Origin: Daphnia pulex
Lineage: Eukaryota > Arthropoda > Branchiopoda > Diplostraca > Daphniidae
Assembly (NCBI RefSeq): GCF_021134715.1
Contig: NC_060017.1
Coordinates: 7,998,001 to 8,062,000, forward strand
Direction: 5' to 3'
DNA length: 64,000 nucleotides
A program made the position numbers and the translations under genes. Shown one piece after another: positions 25,101-38,900 of the stretch. How positions within the stretch are numbered: position 1 is the stretch's first letter; every line of letters begins with the position of its first letter. The notes below the pieces were generated by a model that ran no database searches, was not told where the DNA came from, and was given only the letters and a program-made list of their open reading frames with translations.

Positions 25101-26272
25101 TAGTTGCCAGAGCCTTTTGTGCTGTTGTCGGTCTCTGATTTCCCTGCCTGGAAATGGCAAGGGCGGCCAACACGCGTTCCAGATCAAACGCCCTTTTTAT
25201 TATTCTGATTATTATTTTTCCTTCAATGCTCTTTTATCTTTTTGCTCCGTCGAGCTGACAGCATCAAAAAGACATTCCCTTTTCTCTACGCACACGAGAG
25301 TCGGCCAAAAATCCTGTCGACTACTACACCATTTCGCACTGATTATTTATTCATCGACTTTTACCTGGCTCCCCCCTCTCTCTCCTCTTTGACTGCAGGA
25401 TGGAAAAATGGTTGGCAAAAGAGCGTGAGAGAGCAAATAGAAAATAAACTCCCCTCTCACTTTCATTTCTCTGTACGGATGCTGCTGCTGGCTCACTTCA
25501 TCTTGTGTCAATTGGCTTCTTCCCCCGAGTGTAGCCCAAACAACCAGCCAGAAGAAGAAAAGAAAATGATCAAAAGGGAAAAAGAAGAAGAAGAAGAAGA
25601 ATATATGTAAATATCACATGAATATCCTCCATCGCTGACGATATACACAACCAAGAAAAAAGTGAAAGGTACAAATAACAAGAAAAAGACCCAAACAATA
25701 AGTTGGGGGGGCCTTGGCATTCGACGGCTCCTATTTGCACACAACGCCCTCATCTCTCACTCTCGTGTGTGTCTCCTCTTCAGGCGCACTGGATCCATAA
25801 CGAAAATATACGACGACCTGAACCCAACGGAATGTGGGCGACATTTTCCCAAGAAGAAAAAGAAAATAATAAAAAAAGGTCGTCCTTTTTTGGGACTAAC
25901 CTTATTCCCAAAATGTTTGAAAATGGAGAACTCAATAAACAAACGAGAGCCCCAGAAAAATTGGGCGAATTGTCTATAATCACCTTCATTATTTCTAGGG
26001 GAAAGAGATAAATGGCGATAGACTTACACATTCATGGAGCGGGTCCGTTTGACGACGTCGTCGCCTGGGCCTCGAACGGGCAGACTTTTCTTCATCAGAG
26101 CCGAGGTGCTGCTGCTGCTGGTCGTCGATCCGTGGCTGATGGCCATTTGTTGCTGTTGAGGTGACAGCAGCTGCTGGGCCGATTGCTGGTGCAAACGGGA
26201 TCGGACGTGCAAAAGACACTGGCCGTTGGATGACGAGTTGGCGTAGTTGCCGTCACCGCCGCTCACCACCAT
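19169..26272 (-). CDS. IQSEC/Schizo-type Arf guanine-nucleotide exchange factor, 1140 aa as modelled
   Basis: Exons on minus: 26272-26028, 22675-20805, 20709-20299, 20064-19169; GT-AG and in phase. The protein loads GTP on Arf GTPases at membranes and synapse-like sites. Order: Gln/Ser-rich N-terminus; [21 protein letters not shown] and an IQ motif ([18 protein letters not shown], about 110-130) for calmodulin; a long His/Gln/Ser-rich linker; Sec7 domain from about 549 with the glutamic finger in IGEYLG (E609) and the helix [18 protein letters not shown]; then [15 protein letters not shown] domain ([45 protein letters not shown]) split by an intron; Ser-rich tail ending CTDV, a class I PDZ-binding form. 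The start at 26272 is the first ATG of the exon that opens at 26282; further 5' exons may exist. Intron 22676-26027 shows nothing else. Loss of no key residue is seen. Confidence 0.93.
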
Positions 26273-26282
26273 CTCGGCCGTC

Positions 26283-29200
26283 CTGTACAACAAACAGAAA
26301 AATTTAGAGAAATTTTAGAATTTTTCCCTCGGTGGATTCGCCAGAAATTCGACTCGATAACAATCGAATAGGTGGGGGTAGAAACAGCGTGAACATGTGC
26401 GACAAGAGCATCTGCCGTCGTAATCAGATGTAATCATCAGCAGATTCAATTGAATTTCCCGTTTGACGTCATCCACCCGTTTTGAAAAATGGAGGCGAGA
26501 ACAAGACGATGGGGCACATACACACGGGAACTGGAATCTCTCCCGCCGCGTGAGTCGGGCCAGCAGGAGGAGATAAAGGCAATGAAAAGTAAGGGGGGGG
26601 GGGAGGCTAAAAAAGAAGTTATGGAAATGATGATGAATCAGCCGAAAAATGCCGGATACCAAAAAAAACCCAAGAAGAAGAAGAAAAAGAAAATCTGTCG
26701 GTTCAAGATGACACGAAACGAATCGTTCAGGATGACGACGACGACGACGGGATGGCCATTGTACCAACATACGAGGAGAAGAGTCTGCTGCCCAGGCTCG
26801 TAAAAAACGTCATTCCCAACCGTAAGAAGCCAGAAGAATAACCGACTATCACGTCAGATTTATGGCCTTTCTCTGATCCTCCTCACTTTTTCCCATAGAG
26901 TCGTTTAAACTCCAAGATTATAAAACTATCAAACAAATTCCCGGGTTATATAATAGATTGAACCAATGTGTCTGTCCGTCCGTCCTCGCTGGACCCCCAA
27001 TCGAGCTGGACCAGGAAAAAGACAAAAAAATGATGACCAGCAAACACACCTGGCCGGGGTAGTCACGAAGCGACTGGTGGGTGAGAGATTGGGGCTGGAC
27101 ATTGACAGAGATGGGCGTCCGTTAATGCGTCGACGATGATTTTTCAAAAAAATAAAAAAGTGACCCAAACCAGGAAGAAGAAGAAAAAAGATTTAAAAAG
27201 ATGAACAAGTTGGTGCGTTGACCAGAGAATAAAGTTGCGTATGGACTCACCCGACGACAAAGCCAGAAATGCAAATGAGCATCTTGGTCGTCACTTTACT
27301 GGTGGGACTCTTGTCGATGGCAGCCACCACCGTCATCCGCAACAGCAACGAATGCACACAACAACACAACAACAACAACACTGGGGGCAATAAAATAAAA
27401 ATAGTTGGGCCGAGCGATGGAGATGATGATAATCCAACCAAACGACCGCACACAGGCGCAAAATTCGGTGAATGTGAACGAGACGACAGTCGACTGAAAA
27501 CTGTCCAAGTAGATTGTAAGGGGCCGTTATAGACTCTGGGATTTTCTCTGTTCGAGTATCTACCCAACACAACACAACACCACCGCAGCAGTGCCTCGAG
27601 TTTCTCTTTCTGCCCGCCTCTTTTTCGCCTTCCCTTTGGCTAGTGGGGGGGGGGTTCAGCCCAGCGCAAGAATAAGAAGGAGGAGGGGGGTCCTCCCAAA
27701 CGAGAAAAAAAGGGAGAGAAGGAGAAGGGCGGAATCTTTTGAACGACGTACGGCGACGCCATGCAGTTTTCTCTCTTGGCACAATAGGATTCCCCCCCCC
27801 ACCCGACCAAACTTGAGGAAGGTGCTCATCTCTTATTCCTTTTGGCCATTGCACGTCTTTGGCGAATGCTCTTGACGGTCGAGGTCATTTCTCGTCTTGG
27901 CAACAGAAGAGTGAGGTACCCTTGCGAGCAGCTGGTACCACGGCCAGGTGCAGCAGTCGCTCAGAGTCTCTTTCCTTCCCCCCATTGACAGTGGCACGTG
28001 ACCCCCAATGGCCATCCTCTGCCCATAAAGCAGCCAAACTCTCCACACACACAGAGATATAAAAAGACAAAACAAAAGGGAAACCGACCAAACACACACA
28101 GTCAGTCAGTTAACAGACAAAAGAAAAAAGTGGAGGAGGGTGAAGAGTGTTGTTTTTTCCACCCTCTTTTTTTTGTAACCACTTGGTAATTGAGATGATC
28201 ATCAAGCCGGCCCCAATATATAAAAACGAGCATCCGGCAGGGAGCACGTGCTAGTAGCAAACACAGTCCCCCCTCTATACCCAAAAATATAAATTTGGCG
28301 ATTAAAATCTGGCTGACATGGAAAATTCTTGATGCGTTCGTCCCCGCGTGTGTAATCCCATTTGCCTTGTCTCTAAATCCTTTAAAAAAGACCGGGACCG
28401 GACTGGACTGGATTTTTTGTTGAAAAATCTCTCCATCCTCATGTGACTCGGCGTCTTTTTCAGTAGAGAGAAAAAGAAGACAAATAAATCAAAAAGATAA
28501 AAAAGAAATAAAATAAAATAAAAGATTCTCTTCTTTTTTGGGTGAAGAGAAAAAAAAAGAGAGAATTTTCGACCGTGTTTCACGCACGGTTGGATAACAC
28601 GACCCGGTAATACCGACGACGGTGTATACTACACACACAACTTAGTCAGCTCCTCGGCCCCTCAGAGTCTATAGAGTAGCTCGAGTCGTTGAGTCTGAGA
28701 GACAAGGTTTTTCTTGGTCGGTCGGTTGTGTGTATGTTTAGACGATATCAGTTATTCAAATCACGCCGGCCGTGCTGAAACGCTCGACTAGCCAAAACAA
28801 TCCAGTTGCCCATAACTTGTTCTTCTTCTTCTTCTTCTGCATCTATAGCCGCAGGGTCGGATGCTCCGGGACCCCCAAAACAACAACGCCATCACGGCGA
28901 ATTATTTCGTGACAACTTTTTATTAAAACGAAAGAAAACGGTCACACTTGTCTACGTAGTACTGCAGCAGCTGGTCTCTTTCTCTCTGTTTGCACAAGAG
29001 TTTTCACCAGCAGCAGTGGCCCTAATAAAAGAAAGCGCGTCGACATTCAAAAAAAGAGAAACTTTTGTAGAGTCTCTCCCATCGTGAATCAACACACGAC
29101 TCTATACTGTACGTTATTTCATTTTAAAAATCTGGGGAAAAAGAAAGAAGAGGGCGCTAAGTAGGGTCGTAAATAATTCCCGAAATATTTTACAAAGAAG

Positions 29201-32200
29201 AAGAAAAAGATGACGAGAATCACAAAAAAGAGAAGCCGAAGAAAAACCTTTTCTCTCTCCCGGATGTTGTGTTGTGTGCGAGGAATTTAAGCGTCCCGTA
29301 ATACCCTCCTCCCCTCGCTCAAATTCTCTCTGTGTGTTGTAGTTAACGCCGTAGACACACTCTGTGTGTGTCGTGTTGTTGTTGTTGTTGTGTTTGATCT
29401 TCTTCTCAAAATATTTCACCGAAAAGAATGAAGAAAAGATGGTCCGTCCTCCCCGGCAGCAGCAGCAGCCATCATCATTTCATTTTTATACAAACCACGT
29501 AGTAGTAGAGATTGTATAAGAGGAAGCAGCAGCCACTAGATTCATTCCCGACTGCGGTTGGGTCTTGGTGTGTGTGCGTGAGCCGCGGGATATGAGATCT
29601 GCATATGAAACGAACAACAGACACGCCGCTCGTCGGAAAAAAATTGTGTGGCAGGGGGGGAAGGAAACGCGCAACTGATTAGAATAATATCACGAAGAAA
29701 AAGAAGAAAAACGGGAGGAAGATCAATAGACAACAATTTATCGATATCTAAGACGTACTCGTATAGGCTGCGCGGATTCTTTTTTTCACTCGGGAATTGT
29801 ACAGAGAGATAAAAATAGACGAGAGAAAAGAATCGTAGGGGAGAAAAAAGAGCGTGGGGGTTTTTATTGTGATCATTTGAAGCACAACAACACAATGGAA
29901 GCACAGCCAGGTCTGCCATCGATCTCTCCTATACTACTCCCATCGCCCCAGCACTTGCATCAACTTCTTCTCTCTCTTTCTTTTTTTGGACATTGCCCGT
30001 CGGGACACGCGTTAGCCAGTCGTTGATAGAGTGTCCAGGTAGTACGAAATATGAACGAGGTGGAAAAAGTTTCCAAAGGCAAAAAAAAAAGCGATTACTA
30101 CCGAGACAACAACAAAAAAGAATCGAACCGCAAACAAAAAAAAATAGAAAAATAATTTTCCCAGGACCCCCGCCGGCCAAATTTAAAAAGAGACGGACAG
30201 AGACTGGCCAGGCACTCTCTGTCCAACACACACACACAAAAAATAATATATAAAAACAGCAAATTTTTATTGATACTTGAAGCTGTTGTAATAGACTGGG
30301 CATGTCCATCCAACAGTTTTAGCTTTTCCTTCTTCTTCTTCTTCTGTTGCCCAGCGTGTTGCCCAACGTCTGTAAATGTATACGGCGCACGTTACTTGTA
30401 TTCTTTTGATACGACACTCTACCACGCCAAAAAAAGAATCTAGGGGGAATAATAGAGTCTCCTTTCTCTTTTCTATGAACAAAATCATCTCAGGGAAATA
30501 AAGTCTATGGGTGTTGTGTAATAATATCGAAAAAAAAAAACAGCTACCGAACCGTCCCACAATGGAGCAGATGATCCGATTGATGGCTATATAAAAAAAA
30601 TAGCTGGAAAAATAGAAAATAAAAAACGTTTGAGCTGAGTTTTTAAAAGAGTCGCTTTTCAAAAGGTATTGATTGATATTTCTTTCTGTTGACTGGCAAC
30701 AAATCGTCGAAATCCGATGAAGAAAGAAAAATGTCCTTTTCTTGCTATTTCTTGCTGGATAGTCTCGGGTCGCCAGGTGCTGACAATAGACACTCGCCAG
30801 CGTCTCAAAGACTCGTCCAAATGCTGGGCCATAGATGACAATAGACGACGGACGGCCCGCTGGGTGGTTTACCGTCTATTCGGCAATCGCTCACCACGTC
30901 GTACGTCGGGTACCGAGACAATCGAACGTCGCCCAACCAACGACACAGAGAGAGTCTTGGGAGTATTTGTTTGTCTACAATTTATATCGTGTGTTGCGTG
31001 TAACAGATCCGTTTGCAGTCTCAGCGACCACTGGCCACAAGGCGAATCCAGTCGACTGTAAAGCCGATGGCATTCCTGGCCAGCAAAATGTAAATATATC
31101 TCTAATAATAATAATAATGAAAAAGGATATACTTTGAACCCCAACGGCGGGATTGTGCCGACACAATAGAGCGGCGGCGGCCTGGCCCACAGCCGAAAAA
31201 ATAAAAAGCTGGACACAAAACAAGAAGACGGGCGCAGCTGGACATCACTGTCGCGCGCCACTCTCGGCGGTGACGTGACAGAGAAAAGAAGAAGAATAAA
31301 AAATCGCCAATGAAAAGGTGTTGAACATTCAATCATCGCCCAGGACAAAATCTCAAGTCCGTCGCATATTATTCAGCCTTGGTCGGCCGTCGGCCATGAG
31401 CTGGATATTCGTCGGCCATCTCTGCACAAACTCCCGCAAAATGTCATTGAATTCAAGATGAGCTCTCGCGCGTCATTGACCACAAAACCAGGAGAAGAAA
31501 AGAAATTTAAAAAATAATAATAGCCCGCCTTCTTTTTTGAAATTGCCTGGCCAAAATTGCATGTACAACAGCAGCAGCAACAACAGCAGATGAATGAATA
31601 ATAATCGAAAGAGATTGTATCACTTGGAGTGATTTTTTTTTTTAAAAGAAAAAAGATGAAAAAACTTCCCGCAGAGCCGAGGAGCTCCCGGGGTTGAATA
31701 ATGAACGGCCGATGATGTTGGACGCGAGCGCGAGCGCACAATTCACATGGTAAGTGATGAGTTGCTCAGGTAATTTCACGTTAAAGTTACGTCGTCTCGT
31801 ACATACATCTTCTTTCTTTCTCCATTCACATGGCCTCGTTTCTTTTTTCCTCCATCAAACAGGAGAGGAAAACACGTCCGACTGGCAACGGACGGCAATC
31901 ACGACGAATGAAAACGGAGAAGCTCTCGGATGCAAATTACAAATTGAATGTTTTTCCCGGTGTTAAAGTGCGTGTTTGAGGGAGAGAGAATGGCCGTTGC
32001 TAACGAGCGAAATCGTGCACACGAGAAAAAAGTAGCTACTTAATATAAAACACGAAACAAAAAATACGGAATTAAAAATGGAAAAGATGATGATGTCCGT
32101 GACCAACACACGTCTCTTTCTCTCAATAATTAAAAAAAAAAAAAAAAAACCCAAAAGGACGATGATTTCATATTCCCGCGGTTTCCCGTTACCCACGCGT

Positions 32201-35200
32201 GTCGTCAGGTCCTCTCCCCGCTGTAACCTGATTCCGATTTCTTTTTCCCTCCATCTGCGACAACGTCAGAGCATAAAAATAATAAAATTACATTTCCTGA
32301 CGGACCATCAAGGAGAGAGATGATGAATTCACGATTGAGTTCATCGATTCTATGCCGGTTCAGTCCGGTCTTTCTGATTTCTAGTTCACGTCTTTCATCA
32401 AGTATCAACACGACGACAAAATCAAGTTGACGACTAATAAAAACGACAAAAACTGTCCAGAAAACTTTTGTTTCTTTTCTGTTTTTTCCAGTAAAGAGAA
32501 AAGAATTGGGGAGTCGTTTGGCCGCAAGAGAAAAAAGAAAATGACGTGATTAAGTACTGGCAACTACAATCAGCCCGACTTTTTTGGTAGGGGGAAATCA
32601 AATAAAAGAAACAGTTGGGCAAAGGAAAATGAAACTTTCACAATCGTAGTATTAGAGAATCGGGCAGTGATCCCTCCCAGCCGTTATTCAACTTTTTAAT
32701 TTTATCTTTTTTGTTGTTTTTAAATAACTTTTTTTGGAAATGTCAACGTGTCGGTAATAAACTCGTTTATATGTCCATTTATTTTGATTTTTTAGAGGGG
32801 CAAACCATTTAAGGAATGGGAATTACCCCCCCAGCTGCAGCTCTACTCACGAACCTTCTCCCGATTCGACTCGAGACGACGCAGCACCACACAGGTACAT
32901 GTAACATTTGAACTCCACCCAAAATCCGATGATAATCAACTCCGTTTTTTCTTTTGTCTCTTTTTTATTATTCTTTTGATATTTTTCATCATGCTCATTA
33001 CGCCTGCGGGATGAGTTGGTTATATTCTTTTGCCTTGTGAGAGATCACGTTACCCGGAGGAGGAGGACTTTTCTATCTTAAATAAATGGGAAGGTCACAG
33101 GAGAGAAGTTGATTGCGAAGAGACACCGCCCTTGTTCACGATCGTTTTTCTACTACGGGATAAAAAGTCATTGATTCGATTGTTACATCAATACACCTTC
33201 GAGTATCAGCTGCTTCTTCCCCCCCCCCCCCCTATGTACATTTGGGCCTGGTGATTGTGTCTACTACCTCCGTCTCAATTTGTGTGTGTACCCGGAACGA
33301 CGCCAAATAAAGAGGGAAACGATCAAGTTATCAAACCCGCCTCCTATATATATGCAATGGTAATCTTTCCCCCCAAACATTCCATGACCGTAAAAGGTGG
33401 CCATTTCGAATGCCGTAGTAGTAAGTCGTAGTAAAAAAAAAACGAATTTTTCTTCAACATTTCCTGTACGTTTGTTGTCGACATCATTTGACTAATCAAG
33501 TTGAATGGTGAGCGATTGGTCGACAACTCGACTCGGCTGGTTGGATAAAACCGGAAAAAAACAACAGACAAGACGGTGTGGGAATGGTGTGATTACCTCA
33601 TTTCGTTCACCATCATCATGGCGTCGTATTATCTCCTCTCTGTCGTGTGTGTTTGTGTGGCAGAGTTGAGAGCGACGTCGTCGTGGGGGTCAGAAATTGT
33701 CTTGGTCGTATTTGTGTCAAGTTGGCAGCGCTCCCATGATGGCTGCCACCACCGACATTAGGGGGTTTTGCTATAGACGAACAGAAAAATGAGTACACCA
33801 ATTGAACCAACACAACCGAGACACAGAGGATTGACATGTTCTGCTAAAATAAAATTCAATGGCAGAGATAAAGATAAAACGCCTAATAAACGGGGTCAGC
33901 TCAAGAAAAATCATAATTTATTATTGATAACATCCAACGTGTGTGTGTGTGAGAAAGATAGGAGAGATAATTGTTGGTTTCCAACGTCGTTTATAGTCAA
34001 TCCCGCCTGCGCTCACAAAATTTAGATTTTTTAATGAATCCAACAGCAGACGCTTCCATCCATTTCCCAACTCGACTGGTGCTACATTTTTAATGGCGAA
34101 AAAAGAAATAGACAAATTTTGTAATGGGAAAAACAGCTCCGGGATAAAAATAAGGTCGAATCAACAATAAAGAGACCCAGAAGGACGCCTGCTACTCACA
34201 AGGGAAATAAATTCCACGAATTGCAAAACAAACAACGAGGTCGATTTTTGTTGGAGGAGAAATATAAAAACTCACGATTTAATCTCACGCTGATGATCGA
34301 ATTGATATTAAACACGAAATTCCTTTTTTCCTTCACACACAAGTGCTTCACGTTTCCCCCTCGTTGCGATAACAAAAGAATAAGAAAGAGTCGGAAATTT
34401 TTCGGCTCTATTTTTCGTGTGTGTGTGCAGTGGTGGGGTGGTCGGCCATTGAGACACACACGGCCCAGTATGTCACCCCTGGTGCTGGTCCCCCACTGCA
34501 CAATTCTCTCCCCCTCTCTCTACTCTCTGTGCACAGTGTAAGACGAGTGTGTGTGTGTAACAGCTGATTGGAAATCGGGTCGATTAAGTGACTTACATGG
34601 CGATACGGCGTTAAAGAATGACGTCTGCAATCGAGTCGGCTGGTGAACCCAATGGCTGCACTTGCTGCCAACAGTTTGGTCGATTGGAAATGGCCAGAAA
34701 ATTCGTTCGACTCAATTGATGGGCAGAAGATTTTCCTCGTCACAAACACACACACACAGCAGCAGCACCACACCACTCTATAGACTTTTTCTCTCTCACG
34801 AATATACACACACGCTGGCTGGCTGGCTGGGGCTCACACACAACTCACACTCTACACACTAGCCGCGCCAACACACACGGGTCGTCTAATGCCCAGACTA
34901 TTTTATCGAACCTCTCCCCCTCTCATCTTCCCTCCTTCCTGCCTATGCGCGCGCGCCATCAATTCCCCTCGGGGGGTGGCAAACGGGTGTTTGGATGGGG
35001 GCCACGGTGATTGAGTCGGCCGCCGCTAGATGTCACTACTCGACAACGTCTCTCTGCAGGGCCAACAACAAAACAACTGCTGAAACCTTAAGAGTTAGAA
35101 TTTTCAGTTCAACGGATCTAATAATTGTTGTTTTTCTTTCTTTCTTTTTTTTTGGCCACGACACGGTTGTTGTTTTTTTCCTTGTTTCCAGTTTTTGAGT

Positions 35201-35935
35201 GACGGATTTTGAAATTCGATTAGACGTCGTCGTCGAAATGTCAACAACCGAGTCCCGTTACTACTAGAAATGGCGGTCGGGAGGGAAATGAAATGAGAAC
35301 AAGACTGTGGATAGATGGCGGGGCGTGTGGTGGATATCCGGTCCCTTCTAGAAAAAACCCAATGAGGTTTCTCGCCCCTTTATTTTTGGTTTTTCGGTGA
35401 TAATATTTTACTCGGTGAAAAACCACAACAGTCGAACCGGAACCAACTTCCGAATGTGCTCTCGTTTAATTACCTTGTTTCTTCTTAAATAACAAAAAAA
35501 GGTTATTCCAAAATTCCTAGTGGGCGTAGTGTTGCACTGTTTGAAATCGGATAAGGATCGGGATCAGTATTTTTATTATTTGGTTGTTGTTCTTCTTCTT
35601 CTTCTTTCTGGCTCACACACACAAACACAAGGGACGTCGGGACGGAGAGACACGACGGCGAGTGGCAGAGAGAGAGCGCGTGCACAGCTATTATTAACCG
35701 CCGACTTGTGTGTGCGCTTCTAACCCAAACTCAAACAAATCTCCTTCCCCCTTTGCTCTTCTCTCAGAGTCTCTCCTCCACTTTGCTGTGCTGCTCCCGC
35801 ATCTCGCAGAGGAGAAACGCCCTCTACTCTCCCGTCTGTTTCGTGATTTAACCCCCCCACGCACGCACACACACAACCCAAAAGAATCTGAGGAAAACAT
35901 CGGAACCTTTTAGACTGTCCATTCGTCCAGCGGCC
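26283..35935. other. Region between divergent IQSEC and SSX2IP-like genes; no coding sequence recognised
   Basis: About 9.6 kb with many low-complexity tracts, CpG-containing stretches and CA/GT runs. It should contain the 5' non-coding exons and promoters of IQSEC (minus) and the SSX2IP-like gene (plus). A possible IQSEC 5' exon end (GTCG followed by gtgagt on minus, near 27247) has a good donor, but the reading phase does not join the next exon as coding. None of the 60-170 codon frames here resembles a protein family. Confidence 0.5.
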
Positions 35936-38900
35936 ATGTCAACATCCGGATCGATGGACGACGACTTGAGTGCCATTGTAACTCGCCTATCCAAGGTAAA
36001 ATGAGTCTAGACATTTGATTTTTATTTTCTTTTAGTCTAAAACATTTTCAAAAGGAAAAAAAGAGAGAGAGGCCTAGCCTATGTAGTAGAAAGAAAAGGC
36101 CGTAAACCGATCGATTGGGGTCATGTCTGAAATTGGATTCGTGTGTGAGTGGACTGGATTCTGTGTGATGGATTTCCTCTCCTTCCTCCATTTCACACCC
36201 CAACTGTAAGAAAAAGAGGAGAGAGAAATGTCTCAGGCAACGCACATTTTCGAGGTCATGACCATTTCGGATGGATGGATAGATGGATGGATGGGGTGAG
36301 GGCAGGGCTCTGAATATTTCAATCAACAAGCGGCATCAATTAGGCCGCTGCTTGTTCGACTCGCGACTCGCGTTGGCAATTTCTCGGTACTCTCCGGCCG
36401 GGCACATCCAGCGGATCACGGCTGTTTGGGTTGAGGCCGGCGACGAAAGATGAATAGGGGGCCCGTCCGCAATCGGGGGCGTCATGCAGACGTACACTAT
36501 AGTACACAACAAACTTATTAGACAGCCACAATCTCATCCAGCAAAAAAGACCCCGCCCATCACGGATAGTTATTATACATGTCGTCCACAAACTATTGCT
36601 GATGGCGGAATCAAATAAAACATCAGACAACAAAAAATTAAATAACATGTATTACATCAAGTTGTCCTTTTTTTTTGTGTTCAACTACACACAGCCCGTT
36701 TGAAATAGTTTAGGAAAATAAAAGAAGCATCCACCGAATGTATGCGGTGGATTCGTTCCGGAGCAATCGTGTTTTTCTTGATTCCGACCGAAAAAAAACA
36801 GAACAACTTGCAAAGCTGAGAGAGAAAGCCGCAAACAGAAAACAAAAAGAAAGAAAAAAAGAAAAAAAATAGCTATAGAGAGAAAACACAAGAGATTACC
36901 GCAACATAGTTGAAATCGTCGTTCCACGGCTCTGCTGCTTGCGGTCGGCTCTCGACCATCCATCAAACATTTCCGGTTGAGAAGAAAAAGGGAAAAGGAA
37001 AATAACAAAAAAGTTGGATCAGAAATAAAAGTGGATGCCATTGCGGTGAAACGTTGGAAATAGCTAAAAAGAGACATGGCTTATTATATAATAGTAGTAG
37101 CTAGTGTGCTGTTCCCGCTGGATAACTGGGAAAGTCGCCTATTCGTTTGACGTGATTAGTTGTAAAGCGACTGGGAAATTTTGTTCGCCGATCTACCCGA
37201 AACGATGTCGTGAACTTGTGTGCGCTAGCAACCCAGCACAGCACAAAAGAGAAACTCCTTTTGTTTTTTTTCTTTCTCTCTCCCAAGTTATTAGTCGATG
37301 GCAAAAGTAGAGCTGCTGCTGCTGCTGGCCCGGAGTTTCCCTGGCGACGGGTGATGATTATTAACGATTCGTCGGCGCTCGCTAACTGCCGTGTACACTG
37401 CGTGTGTTGTTACCTTTTATCTGCTGAGGTGTAATCAACGTTCCGGATGAAAGAGGCTCGTTAACCGATTCACGCGGCCTTGTTATTATTATTATACAGC
37501 TGCGTGCCTTGGCATTCCTCTTTTACTTCTTAGCATATCTTGAGACTGGAATATAATAAGAGAAGGAAAACAGGCACAGGCCACATATGCCTAGCCCTTC
37601 TTCTGCTAGAGCTGATAGTATATAGGGAAAAACAAGAGAAAATCTATAATTATTTATTCAAAACATTTTAGATTGCAATTTTGAAGCTCTTTTGCTGTGT
37701 GCTCTTTGTGGTCTATTTATATAATGTAGGCCTGGCCGCCCTATCTAATACATATCCTCTCCACCGTACCCGGATGAAACACGATTAAAACATGCGCCAG
37801 GTGGCAGCTGCGTTATGATTATCATTATTATTCTATCTAAAAAGAAAAATAACGAATTCTTCAAATTCCCTCAATTTTTGAGTATTTTTGTCCCGTTTCT
37901 CAAAACGATGATGTGAGAGCTTTCTCTCTCGTCTCGTATTCTCAATAGAGGACGGAAAGTTATGACGAAATGAGAAAATCTGATCAAGAAATGCAATGAT
38001 CCGTCGCGTTAGAAGAGCTTTTGATTGCCTATAGAGAGAAATACAACCGCCCGGCGAGCAAATTTTCCCTTTTGAACAATTTTTTTAGACACAAGAAAAT
38101 GACGCCCTGGCAGACGAGAGGTGAGGTTAGGGCCGAGGCTATGAATAATATCACGCGGACATAAATTGAGCCAACCCATCAGCGATTGATATGGCCCTTT
38201 TGTAACACACTCAAATCATCATTTCTTCTTGACTTTTTTACTTGACTGGCCGGTGGCCTTTTGGCTGTTTGGTTGTTTGTGATCTTTTTGACGATCTGCT
38301 GTGCATGTGCGTCGATAGGAATTGGAGATGATGGGCTTGCCCGGTTTGGCCAGCAGCAGCAGCTATCAGCAGCAGGTAGACTACGGCGGCGTTGGCGCCA
38401 TTGCCCATCAGCCAGCAGAGGACGTGATCAGCGATCTGATCAACTCTTCTTACGACCTTATTGGCCTGCTTCGCGATCTGCAACGTTCCAAACGCCAACG
38501 GGAAGATCACGCCCAGCAGCTGATTCACGACTTGCAACGCTCTCAGGTTTGTTTTTTTCTTTTACCTTGGACGTGCTGTATATAATATTTCTCATCTCCA
38601 CTTTAATTACTCGCCAAATGGCAGCCCTAAACGGGGTGGCAGATATCTATTAATACCGTGCAACCAATAAAAAAACAAAAAAAAAACACATTTCTCTTAT
38701 GTATTTTATTTTCTTCTTCTTCTTAGTGGCTGCTGGACAAAGAGAAGGAGCTGGGCGTTCAGCGTGAGCGTGAAGCCGCCGAAGCGTACGAGAAAGAGCG
38801 CCAAGCAAATGTCCGTCTTCAATTGAGCGAAACGCTATTGAAAAAGAAGAGCGAAGAGCATCGCCAGTTGGCTCACGAGTCCCAACTCAAAGAGAATCAG

